Assembly: GCA_000310025.1 (NCBI GenBank)
Contig: FN649731.1
Span: forward strand, 2,227,220-2,291,219
Source: Ectocarpus siliculosus
Lineage: Eukaryota; Sar; Phaeophyceae; Ectocarpales; Ectocarpaceae
Direction: 5' to 3'
DNA: 64,000 nt
The translations under genes and the position numbers were made by a program. Below the pieces are notes generated by a model. It saw nothing but the letters and a program-made list of their open reading frames with translations. It did not search any database and had not been told where the DNA came from. Positions 32,001-41,583 of this stretch are shown here, piece by piece. How positions within the stretch are numbered: the first letter of the stretch is position 1; the number at the start of each line of letters is the position of its first letter.

Positions 32001-34979
32001 ACCCACGGCACCCTGACCAGCGTGAAGACCACCCTCATGCAGGAGTGGGACGGGCTCCGCACGGGTGGTGACCGCGTGGTCGTGATCGCCTCCACCAACC
32101 GACCCTTCGACCTAGACGAGGCGGTGCTGCGACGACTGCCGAGGAGGATCCTCGTAGACCTACCCGACGCGGAGGTGGGCCCGGGGGGGGGGGGGGGGGG
32201 GCCCCGTGTGGTTTTGGGGGGGGGGGGGGGGGGGCCCCTTAATTCGTTTTAAAATTTTCCTTTTTTTTTTTTCTAATTTCCGGGGGTTTCCGGGGGTATT
32301 TTTTTTGGGGGGGGAAAAAAGACTGCCCCCTAAGAACCCGGGGGTTTTTTTTTAACCAAACCAAACCCACCCGGGGGGGGGAAATAGGAAAAGAAAAAAA
32401 AAATTCGTGTTTTTTTTGGGGGGTTTGGGACCCCCCGGGGGTTTTTCTANNNNNNNNNNNNNNNNNNNNNNNNNNNNNNNNNNNNNNNNNNNNNNNNNNN
32501 NNNNNNNNNNNNNNNNNNNNNNNNNNNNNNNNNNNNNNNNNNNNNNNNNCCTCCCGAAAAGGCGCCCGGGGGGGGGGGGGGGGGGGTCCGTGTGTGCTTT
32601 GGGGGGGAGGAGGGGGGGAGCCGTTGATTCGGTTTAGAATTATCCGTTGTTTTCGTTCATAGTTCCGGGGGTTCAGCGTGGTACTTTTTTGAGGGGGGGA
32701 AAGACTGACTGCCCAGTAGGACCCTGGTCGTTTTGTTTGATCTAATCTAATCTGACCTGGGCGGAGGAATGAGGAAAGGACAAGAGAAGTCGGTGTTTTT
32801 TGCGGGTGCTTGGGACCAGCGTGGTGGTTGTCGTAGGCGCGGTAAGTAAGTGAAATCCCACTTCAGGCTGCAGAGGTGCGGTTATTCCTTGCAAGGGGGG
32901 GGGTACCGAGGAGGGGTAAGGTAGGGTGTTGTTGTTTGAGGTCCTCCTCCTCCTCCTCCTCCTCCTCCTCCTCCTCCTCCTCCTCCTGCTCGTTGTTGCT
33001 GTCGTTGTTGCTTCCGTCGGTTGGTGTTTCTTGCACCACTCGCTCGCTAGGTCCTTCCTTTCCTTGTGATGACAAGCACTTCAACCCCGTCCGCAGAAGA
33101 ATGTGTCTGCAGACATCACACTAAGCTCCTTCTGTTTCTCTGCCGCGTCGTTCGGCCTTTCGGTGTGTCGGTTTTCAAACTCGACCGACAAGACTCGAGA
33201 GGAAATCCTGAAGGTGTCCATGGCTCAGAATAGAGTGGACGCCAGCGTGAACTTCACGGCCATCACAGAGGAGCTGGAGGGGTTCACCGGGAGCGACATC
33301 AAGGAGGTACTGCTGTAGGCGCTGTTTTGTTGTTTGTTTTTTTACTGTATAAAGTGGAGGGTGTTGTTGTTGTTGTTGTGGGTCATCACCAAGGTGGTGC
33401 TGTGGTGTTGTGGAGATGTTTTGTGGTTACTGAGGTAGTTTGGATGTGTCTTGCTGAAGCTCTCTGTTCTGTATACCAGATAACCCTCCTCGTCATTGAG
33501 AGTTAGAGATGCAAGGCTAATTAATGGATGTTCGTGTGGCGATGTTGCCTGTGTTGCCCGATGTACATAGCCCGTACGTTCTCTGTTGTTAAAAGTCGTT
33601 GGTGAAGAAATCTAGTCTAGTCGCCGACACCTGGGCCGCCACTTCCTCCTACACTGTGTTTACGACCCCCCTCCCCCCCCCGCTCTTCTCTCTCGCTACC
33701 GGGCACTGTCTCCGTGGTGGTGCACTTCCTTTACAGGTGTGTCGCGAGGCAGTGGTGCGCATCGCCCACGAGAAGGCCCAGGAGCTAGACAGGGCCGGGG
33801 TCAACGGGGTGAGGGAGGAGGTCGATCTGACGGCACAGCTGAGGCCGGTGACGATGGACGACTTCTGGGAGGCCAGGAAAAAGGTGCGTTCTTTTTTTTT
33901 TTTTATGTACGAAACCACAGGAGGGTCGTTGCTTGGAGTTTAATAGGCCGAGCCCCGGCCTCAACTCAAGCCTTTTTTGTTTTTGGTTGGGCAGAGAGCT
34001 ACATATAGAGTAGGGGCTTGGCGAGGGGAGGAGGGAGAACGTTTGTTCGTGCGGAGGGTCGTTGTTTGGTGGTACAGGTTGGGTTTGGACAGCTTCCCCA
34101 CAGCAGTCGTTGCAGCGGGTTTTCCTTATCGTAGGCGTTTTCGCTCGAACCGTCGGGGTTGATAATTGTGTGTGTTTGTGAACAGATGTTGTTTTTCGAG
34201 ATGGTGGTATTGATTTATTGAGCCGTTTGCGTTCCGCTGGACTGACTATACTATTGTACTGACTGCTGTAGAATGTGTTGGCCGGGGAACAATCACCACG
34301 GCGCCGTACGAAACATGCTATATGCATATGTATGTTTGTTGAAAACGGCCTTGTATGTTTGCTTGTCCAGCCCACGACGTACGTATCCCCCGCTCTTGAT
34401 TGTGTGTGTCCATCCGTCTGTACGCTTACTCCTGGGTTACCTTCCCACCCACCCCTACCCCTACCCCGCCCTCCTTCGCATCTCCGCCCGTGCCGTCGTG
34501 CTGCGCTTGCCGTCCTCCTCCTTTTCTATTCTTGTTGGTTTGTTTGACGTATCTATCGGTGTTGCTTTGTCGGGCTCGTGCCCGCTGTTGTCTGTTGCCC
34601 TGTTTGTGTTTTGTTGGTGTCTTTGGTCCGGTCGCGTCTCATCGATCCTTTCTTATGTTTGCGTGCGTGCATCTCTTCCGTGGGTGGAAAAAAACAACGA
34701 TTTATGAACTTGTTCGCGGGTTGTTTTTTTGTTTTTTCTCCACCGCTCGGTCGATCTCTCGGTGATGGAATTCTGATTTCGTTTGTATTTCACCATTTTT
34801 TTTTTTTTTTTTGATAATTTTTGGGTGGCACGATGTGTGTCACGGCGTGGCAGTTAACTGCAAGCGTGAGCGAGAAGGGGCGAGAGTTGTCTAGGGTATG
34901 GGAGTGGAACGAGGAGTACGGGGAGGTGAAAAAGAAGCGACCGGACGCATCGGCGCATCACCTCTCCATGTACCTGTGA
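18457..34979 (+). CDS. Large AAA ATPase, DAA1/Msp1-like, about 20 exons, two apparent 1-bp insertions
   Basis: Exons: 18457-18795, 20039-20234, 20797-21026, 21937-22305, 22573-22764, 23657-23820, 24562-24694, 25258-25338, 25899-26180, 26724-26936, 27760-28021, 28283-28602, 29507-29648, 29931-30161, 30461-30662, 31409-31582, 31959-32174, 33193-33306, 33737-33883, 34854-34979. Phases agree throughout except for one extra base in the exon at 29507 and one in the exon at 31409; corrected length is about 1376 aa. The N-terminus has a hydrophobic segment (ASLLLGVGLVLL), possibly a membrane anchor or signal, then an Asp/Glu-rich exon 2. Residues 379-541 resemble the N-terminal region of plant DAA1-type AAA proteins (LPRV...LVAPEATHSMQEALA, then SPYLVFLMD). 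Residues 542-927 are mostly Gly/Asn/Asp-rich. The AAA domain follows: ILPKDIGVTYDMIGGL, FGPPG plus Walker A, CVIFIDE (Walker B), ASTNRPFDLDEAVLRRLPRR, and GFTGSDIKE (sensor 2). The tail VWEWNEEYGEVKKKR...MYL matches the WNE.YGEG...KK end of the DAA1 family. I infer mitochondrial or other membrane protein extraction, by analogy with Msp1. An in-frame ATG at 18274 is an alternative start. Confidence 0.8.
20236..20325 (-). repeat. Dispersed tRNA-like repeat, copy 3 (inverted), in AAA intron 2
   Basis: Read on the minus strand it gives GAGGTCGATGGTCTAACGAT, then CATGCACGACTATGAGTAC and a C-run, closely matching copy 2 at 10150-10262. It begins directly at the donor of exon 2 (GTATGG at 20235-20240). 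Confidence 0.7.
21680..21930 (+). repeat. Dispersed LINE-tail/tRNA-like repeat, copy 4, interrupted by an assembly gap
   Basis: Before the gap, CCACCTTTGGCAAAGTAGGA and the following GAACGATTGGC...GTGGGAACAAT match the sequence after the LINE stop (9586-9650). After the gap, GCTTAACCGTTTGGGCGGAAAA and a long C-run look like a blurred version of the repeat's GTTTAATCGTTAAGGCATGCAAAA plus C-run (9677 onward). The repeat therefore spans the gap inside AAA intron 3. Confidence 0.65.
21770..21869. other. Assembly gap (100 N)
   Basis: The gap has exactly 100 undetermined bases, a placeholder length. It lies in intron 3 of the AAA gene, within a dispersed repeat and next to a long C homopolymer (21906-21928). 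No coding exon appears to be lost, because the phases of the exons on either side match. Confidence 0.99.
23481..23615. repeat. 60-bp tandem repeat in AAA intron 5
   Basis: Two full copies (23481-23540, 23541-23600) and a partial third share GCTCGTGGAACATGGGTGAT and ATCTCCGATGTCCTCCTTGT. They lie just upstream of the exon at 23657. Confidence 0.95.
25369..25402. repeat. (GCT)n microsatellite
   Basis: An uninterrupted GCT repeat of about 11 units lies in the AAA intron following the exon at 25258-25338. Confidence 0.95.
26219..26324. repeat. 53-bp tandem duplication in an AAA intron
   Basis: Two copies of a unit starting GAAAGCAGTTGCCGTCTGTA begin at 26219 and 26272, with a few single-base differences. 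Confidence 0.9.
29355..29377. repeat. (TA)n microsatellite
   Basis: A short uninterrupted AT dinucleotide repeat in the AAA intron preceding the exon at 29507. Confidence 0.9.
30778..31070. repeat. About 161-bp tandem duplication containing telomere-like TTAGGG units
   Basis: Copy 1 starts TAAACATGTTGG at 30778 and copy 2 starts TAAACATGTTGG at 30939. Both contain GGGTTAGGGG-type sequence, then GTAGGGAATACGGTCTGCGT and ATCGCGCGAAG. Copy 1 has GGGTTAGGGTTAGGGG (30814-30829); copy 2 has lost one unit. The repeat lies in the AAA intron that separates the FGPPG exon from the rest of the Walker A motif. Confidence 0.85.
31368..31403. repeat. (TGTTG)n short tandem repeat at an intron end
   Basis: About seven TGTTG units form the T/G-rich stretch directly before the acceptor TGCACAG of the exon at 31409. 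Confidence 0.9.
32176..32449. other. Low-quality sequence flanking a gap, blurred duplicate of 32560-32830
   Basis: Long G, C, T and A runs dominate. Aligned by eye, the segment follows the post-gap sequence landmark by landmark (CCGTGTG, then a G-run, ATTCG-TTTA-AATT, a TTCCGGGGGTT box, a GGGGGG-AAA-GACTG box, then GGAAA-GA-AA and TTTGGGACC), with homopolymers stretched. It looks like the noisy end of a read that covers the same bases as the clean sequence after the gap. Confidence 0.8.
32450..32549. other. Assembly gap (100 N)
   Basis: A second placeholder gap of 100 N lies in the AAA intron between the exons ending at 32174 and starting at 33193. The protein reads continuously across it (LPDAE, then TREEILKV), so no exon is missing. 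Confidence 0.99.
32942..32988. repeat. (TCC)n microsatellite
   Basis: About 15 uninterrupted TCC units in the same AAA intron, upstream of the exon at 33193. Confidence 0.95.
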
Positions 34980-37480
34980 TTGATTCGGCTGGAGGTGTAT
35001 CTAAAGTTAGGACGGCGGGGTACGTGCGTGGAAACGCTTAGAGATACACGCTTAGTTTCCGTGGTTGAACGGCTAGCGCCGACGCTGTTTGCCGGTAGAT
35101 GGTCAATGTCACGCGCGTTGCTTATCAGAGTTACGGATCGAAAATCGGAACAGTATTTGTATTTGACTCATGCAAGGACTCTGCTGGATTATTGCTCACG
35201 CCGCCGGTGTGCGGAGAAGATACCTGTTCCATGTACTCAGCTCAGTGACACACAACGCCGGAAGGAGCTGCTTCAAGGGACACGCCCTCCTCAAACACGG
35301 ATGTGTTCGGAGTTTGGAGCTCCGTTGGGGGTTCCGTGCTTTGGTGGACGGGGAGGGGGGAGGGGGGGGGCAAGGGTCCGTCCGCAATAAGCCTCCCCCG
35401 GCCCAGACGAGAGATGTCGACCATGAGGGGTTTCCAAGAGAGGCAGGGTACGGTGTTCACGACCGCGCCATGACTTTGGACGTCATCGAGTGCCTGCCAA
35501 TTGACTCCCGGCTGTCGGATACGGGGTTCGTTACGCGAGTGAATCGGCTTTCCGTGGCGGAGGTGAAAAATCACAACACATCATCGATACAGCAGTTACA
35601 ACAGAGCTTCGATTCTAATATGGTCCGTATGTCCGAGGAATCTGCGGATCGAATCTCCGGTCTAGACAGAGGCAGAGCACTACTGGACCTCCGACCTCGG
35701 GGTGAACTCCCATGTCTTCCGCCTTCCCTTCCCTTCCCGAAGAAGACATGACTGTTCAAATCTAGCTGCAGTCCCAATCGAGGCGTTCGCGTAGGTGAGA
35801 ACAACCGTTCTGTCGCGGCCTCGTGCATGAGGATTAACTCAACTGCTCCTCACGCGCAGAGCGCATGCTGCTGTCGGGCGTGTTGGCAAACGAACCTCTA
35901 ACCTCCACACAACCCGTGCTTAGTGCGGCCCGTTCTGTGGCCTGGGGTGCGTGGTGGTGGGCGCAGCGATGCCAAGCTATTGGCTGGTTGGTGTGCGCAA
36001 CCTTGTACGATGACGACGATTGGCCGGATTCGAGCCTGACACAGACCGGGAGGTTCGTCGTTGACGGTTTGCCCACATGACATGACGAGAGACGGCTATC
36101 GTTTTCTTTGATGTGGTACATGGAACCGCCAACCTTGTTTGCGTATTCATTTGCCGTTTTCGGTGCGCCCACCGATCCGCGTGTCTCCTTACCTATCAAG
36201 CTTTCTGGAGTTCCTCGCGGGCCAGACCGTAAGGGAGGCGATCGACTTGTTGTCTCGCGCCGCCGAAATGAGTCAGCATCATGGAGTTCACCAACAGGTA
36301 AGTTGGCGATGTTTCGTCCGGGTGACCTACACGATATATCCCCATCACACGATGCCAGCCCCAGCAGTTTCATCACCTACAGCCTACAGGCTTGTTGGGC
36401 GTTCGTTCTCTTCACCTCGACGTACATTTTCGTCTGCTGACGCGGCTGACGTTGAGAAAACAACACCTGAGGCCCCCGTGCAACCAGGTGGTGCCCTTAC
36501 AATAATGCATGTCAGATAGTCGCTTCAATAGGCGGGCTTGACGCTTTGCCCAAAGACGGCGTTAACTCAAATAGGCCAGCAGTTACCCCGTTTTGTTTGG
36601 TTTGCCCTTTACCCAACACTACTGCACCGAACTGCTTGAGACCCAAACGAACCGACCTATCTCTCCATCGGACCAGCGGAGGAAAAAAGAAAAATCAACC
36701 AATCCGAGAGAAATCAAGGCCGCCGGCCGTGTTCGTTCGAGACCCGTACACGCCAAAAAAATGGTCGGCCAAAAACGCATCCGACCCCGATGAAAGTTTT
36801 GAAAACAAAGGCAGCGTTCGACGGACGAATTATCATCGTTTGTCTCTTGATTGTCCCTCACTGAAAACAAGACCTGCAATCTCCTGCACACGCAAGGAGG
36901 GGGGGTCTTCACCCCAGCCCACCCGTCGTGCTTTGTCATAAAACAGAACAAGAGGCTTGTAGGATACTTCTCTTCTATCGCACCGCGAGGCGAGCTTCTC
37001 CGATCGAACTAAGCAGGAGTTGCTGGTGCGGTGCACCCGAGATCCACGCTGAGACACATCTAACAAAACTGGTACAAGTGCCATCCAGCCCGTGTTCATA
37101 TCATAAAGACGTAAACAAACATGGCCACGTTCGGAGATCTGCTCGAACTACACACAAATTCCTTTTTAATTTCTTCCGTTCCTTTTTAATAAGCCGGTTC
37201 TCCTGTTGTACCATTTACGCTTCTACCTCCTGCACGCCGCGAAAAAAACGCCGTATACTGCTGTATGCTACCTAAAACCGTACTTTTGCGAAACAGAAAA
37301 AAATGCCAAGGGGGGGGGCGAGGGCGGACAAACACAGCAGTCAACACACCTTGCCATAACGTACTCCGTAAATACGATCCCCACACACCCTGCTGTTGCG
37401 CGAAAGACATCACGGCTACAAGAAAAAAAGGATTCGTCTCTCTTTCGAACAAAATGTCACAACGATCAATCAATGTGTGT
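34980..37480. other. Region between the convergent AAA and phosphatase genes, with possible unassigned exons
   Basis: The plus strand has a coding-like segment at 36201-36297 (FLEFLAGQTVREAIDLLSRA...) that ends at a strong donor, CAACAG|GTAAGT. An acceptor at 36389 would continue it in phase for 16 hydrophobic residues to a stop (36438-36440). An open frame on the opposite strand (35834-36376) overlaps it, and no family is recognised. Plus-strand open frames at 34980-35390 and 35170-35751 have no recognised domain. The rest holds the 3' flanks of the two neighbouring genes and one exact TACTGCTGTA (37256-37265). Confidence 0.35.
36201..36297 (+). CDS. Possible isolated exon, unknown protein
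   Basis: The frame reads a helical-looking segment with REAIDLLSRAAEMSQHHG and ends at a near-perfect donor (CAG|GTAAGT). The acceptor (TATCAAG|C) is acceptable. No upstream partner exon or start was found and no family is recognised, so this could be a chance open frame. Confidence 0.3.
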
Positions 37481-40400
37481 TCAATCACGGTTCAACACCT
37501 GCTTGAAAAACAGGCGGACTTGTTCCTCCTGCTCGGGTGTCTCGGGGGAGACGCGGCTGGATTTTCCGATCGCCACGGTGCCCCTGGTGCGGTAGTAACG
37601 GTCCACCCGGTTAAGCGACTGCTCCGCGCTTAGTTCCGGGTACAGCCGTCCCAAAAGGCAGGACGCGATGAGACCTGTTCTGCCCCTACCCGCCCAGCAG
37701 TGGATGAAGGGCACCTGCACGGACAAAACAGTGTTTCATCATCACTTTGAGAATGTTTTTTTTCATAGATGAAATCGAAAAACCTCATACAGCCGGACCG
37801 CACAACATCGTCCAAACTCGAGTGTGTCTCACGGAGCAGTGGGGGCGTCTTGAAAACGCGCCTTTGTGCAACAACAGTTGAATTATCTGCATAACATGAG
37901 GGTTTCTCAAACGGGGAACAAGTCTAGCGTGAAGCTCCAGTCCGTTTTTCCATCTAGCCTCCTTCATCACTCTCACGCACACACCCACCCGTGTAAGGAT
38001 GTTGCAAAATTATTCATGACATCCATCCTCGTTTCATGGCGATGCCCACCTCTCCATAGGCCACCCACGGACCCACTTCTTCCCACGGAAACCCGCACCA
38101 GGCCTTTCTTCCGTGTGCAACGCGAAACATGGCAATCCTACGATAGAAGTCAATGATTCACCCAACGGCATATCCACTGCTGTGTCCAACACCATTGTGG
38201 CACATATGCATATGCATTACCTTTCCTGACCTAACCAGGGCCTCCAGCTCGTCCACCAGCCCCGCCAGAATCTCCGTGTTCTCCGCCGGCGACAGGTCCG
38301 GTATCGGAAAGTGGTGAAACGCAAGCCCTTCCTCCCCCCTCGCTCCCAGCACCACCTCCGTCGCCCCCTCCCCTGGGCCCCGCCCTTGTTTTTTTTCCCC
38401 CCCCCCCCCCTCCTCGCTGTTGTCTGCACCGACGTTAACAGCGATGTTCCCATTATGGTCTGAGCCTCCCTCCACCTGACTCGCCATCGTCAATGTTGCT
38501 GCAGAACCAGAAGCAGGAGCGGCGGCGGCGGCGGCGGCTACGGCGGCCACGGCATCGCCCCGGTAAGCACGGAACCCCGAAAAGAACATGCCGCTGTCGT
38601 CCTTATCAGCCGGAGGGCCCCATTGGCTCTCGTCGTCCTGTGGAGGAAGCTCCGCCTGCGCGATCCACAAAAAGAGTTTTTCGGGAGGACGCGGATTTTA
38701 GCTACTGCAGTCGAAAACTCAAGAGGAAACAACGACAGGAGGGGTCCCGTGTCATGAGTCAGGGAGGGGGGGGGGGTATGATGGGTCGATTACAGAGCTG
38801 TTGCGTGCACGAGGGCGTGGTCGTTTTCTTACGGGATAACTTCAGACTGCCACAGAGGAGAGAGAAGGCATTTGTTGACGGTACAAGGCAGTTACTACCC
38901 TCTCGGAATGTTTCTCTAATCTACCAAATCAAGTTTTTCATGAGGGGGAAAGTGGCACTGCCCACAAACACGGTGATGTCGAAATAAATCTTGGTTGCCA
39001 ACAGCTTTCTGCCGATGCTTTGTTCAATTTCGGCCCCGAGCCATTGCGATACCCAATCGCCAACGAATTCACTATAAAAAGTGTGCACGAAAAAAATACA
39101 AAAGCAACGGTCACTAGCCCCCAAGAAAGGCCGGCAATGTGATATTCTATACTTCGGGCCGTCGCGCCGACTAGGTGCGTCATAGCAAAAACTTAAAGTG
39201 TCCAATCAACCTTAGCAGGCGCCGACCTGCAGGCAGTAGAGGTCCGTTACCCCGCCCCGTAAGACGATGTCCAGCACACGGTCGCGAGCGATCTGTACGG
39301 TGGGCCCCGTCGCCAGGTCGGCCGGTATCTGTCCCGGGTACTTCCCCAGCAGCACCTTGCCGGGCACAAGCCTGAAGAACGAGCGGGCCGGCGACAGATG
39401 TGTGTGGGCACGCAGACGTCGGAGGCGCCGAAGGAAAGACATGAACAATGTTAATGAAAATAGGGTGGTTGCGCTGTTGCTAGAGCATGACCTCCTGTCG
39501 ACGCAAGGGTTTGTACTGTGACATGTTTGTTGCACTTGGAGTCTGGTCGGGCGATGCAACAGAGAGGAAGCCACGATGAGACAGGGTGGGACAAAAATGC
39601 TGCGCTTGCAAGAACGACTTCGCGGGAACTGCTGCATCAGCCGTCTATAGCGATGCCACCATCACAAACAAGAACGGCTGAATGTAGCCGCTCTCTCTCT
39701 TGGCATGGCGTCACAACAGGGCACAAGGGGTCCACCCGCCTCCCTCTCTAAGACAACAAACGCGAATGTCCGTTTTTCACATGCAACCCTCCCGTGATTT
39801 TTAGTGCGATTGGCCAGCTGCGTGAACATATAAAAGCGAGGTCAGCATGAACACCACTTCCAAGTTCTAAAAACACCAACAGCCAAGTCCAAGTTATGTT
39901 TCTGTTCATCCCGTGCCGCAGGACTAATGCTGTCGCGCAACTTCAACACGAGCTCTCCCAAAACATTTGATAAAGCCGGGGTTCCTTACATGGCGATGAC
40001 CTTCTGTAGTTAATTGCGAGTACGCATATCATGGCACAAGGAATGACGAATGACTGCTCCCCGGAGCCTTGGCGTTGAAAAAGTACAGCAGTAGTCCTGT
40101 AGGGGAGGTACTGCTGTATACACTGCAGTGGTACACATTCGTACAATTTTCGTCTTTGATTGACAGACAAGAGAATTTCTTCTGGCCGTTGTCGGTGAAA
40201 CTTCCCTGCAAGGACACACTCCCAACACAGTGCATTCTTTCCCCGGAATCCACTCACAAAGTGGGAAACTACTCCCAGATGGTAGCAACACACAATGTGT
40301 AGATACGCGTTGTTGTTCCTTGCCCTTCCCCCCTGATGATTCCCCTCGCTCACCAGTTCGCCCGCTCCGCAAAGTGGTGATTCTTGTACACGAGATCCTC

Positions 40401-40788
40401 GTCCTCGATCGGGACAAGCTTCGGTAAGTCAAACGCACTTGTCTGCGCCGGCCGGCGCGCCTGATCGTGGCAAGAAAACATCGCGGTTGGACAATGGGCA
40501 AGAGACGCGAACGGTACCGCAGTTTTTGTGCTGCAGCAGAGGAGGTGGGAACGTATGTAGTACGCTGTGACGAGAAAATAAGTCCCCCCGGAGGTTGAAG
40601 AAACGAAAGCCGAGAAAAAGCCGAGAAGGTTCACCGTTCAACCATTGTGTCCACAAGACACGTCGTAAGAACGTAAAAAGCACCCCGTCAACAGGCGTAC
40701 CGTATGCATTGTAGGACCGTTGGTGCTATTTTGGTTGATTACGCGCTCTTCATTGAAGTTGCACACAACAGTCAGTCAGTGCGGTTAG

Positions 40789-40831
<43 letters not shown>

Positions 40832-41224
40832 CGAAAACAAGAGATGGATCTAAAAGCCGGTTGTATCTACAGCAGTACTGCCAACATCTCTGAGTAGCTG
40901 CCATGCTTCTCGGTTCATCGTCAGACAGACGTACACGTACGCAAACTTGCAGAGAGTACGTACCTGGGTGGAGAGCCCATCCTCGACTTCCTCCTCCAGT
41001 CGGAGTCGAGACAGAGGGCTCAGTGGAATTGCTTCACGCGTGGACGTGCTCATCGTGCTCCAGCTTTTCCTGGAGTTGCATCCTCTACCTCCAAGGCGCT
41101 TCACGCCATCAACGGATGACGAGCACGATGGCGGAGAACGTCCGTCAACGAAATTGAATTTTACGTTCATGTTTGCGTTTGGAACAACCCAGCCCGCGAT
41201 ACCATGGCTCGCTGGGGTAGACAT
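37481..41224 (-). CDS. Cysteine-dependent protein phosphatase (DSP/PTP-like), five exons
   Basis: Exons in transcription order: 40964-41224, 40354-40442, 39227-39371, 38221-38655, 37481-37714; they join in phase to 387 codons plus stop. The signature HCWAGRGRTG (about residues 315-324, HCX5R) contains the nucleophilic Cys and the phosphate-binding Arg. It is preceded by FPIPD at about residues 281-285, whose Asp is a good candidate for the general acid. Upstream, LVPGKVLLGKYPG and GGVTDLYCLQ match the start of the catalytic domain in DSP-like phosphatases that begin with a vPG.l..G.yPg segment. Residues 1-87 are Ser/Arg-rich and not recognised. The next segment contains HHFAERANW. Exon 4 holds an Ala run and a Gly/Glu-rich insert between the strand and the general-acid loop. 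Substrate is unknown: protein tyrosine/serine or another phosphoester. An in-frame ATG at 41296 is an alternative start. The 5' end is head-to-head with the Dpy-30/GAF gene. Confidence 0.82.
40791..40826. repeat. (GA)18 microsatellite
   Basis: An uninterrupted AG dinucleotide repeat in phosphatase intron 1. Confidence 0.97.
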
Positions 41225-41583
41225 CCCACAGCGGTAACTAAAAGGGCTTGGCGGCAGGATCAACAGAAGCACTGGGTGTTTGTGGTTGCAGCACAAGGAG
41301 GCGTAGCATCTCCCCTACACCCTCTGAGCAACAGGAACAGCAGCAGTAGCAGCAACAGCACACAGCAAAAAAAGAGATGCAGCACACGTTTCGTTTTGGC
41401 GGAGGGGCCCCGTGAGATCGCCGACAGTCCCGTGAAACGGTCGAACAAAATACAACAAGTTCGGCATCGACATCCAACATCGCTCTGCTGCTCTCTCTCT
41501 CCCCCTCTCCTGTTCTTATCGCATAGACGAACGCCAACCGCGATTGCTTCTGTACACCCCGTATCGAATCAAGCTCACAAAAC
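41225..41583. promoter_or_regulatory. Likely bidirectional promoter between phosphatase and Dpy-30/GAF genes
   Basis: The two start codons diverge and are separated by 359 bases, so both 5' UTRs and core promoters must fit here (or upstream, if non-coding 5' exons exist). The interval contains a CAGCAGTAGCAGCAACAGCA-like stretch (41339-41360) and a CT-rich stretch (41484-41512). No TATA box is evident. Confidence 0.55.

Noticed and set aside
35834-36376. A 180-codon minus-strand open frame
   Set aside because: It has no recognised motif. It lies opposite the possible exon 36201-36297 and could be a chance frame; neither strand is proven.
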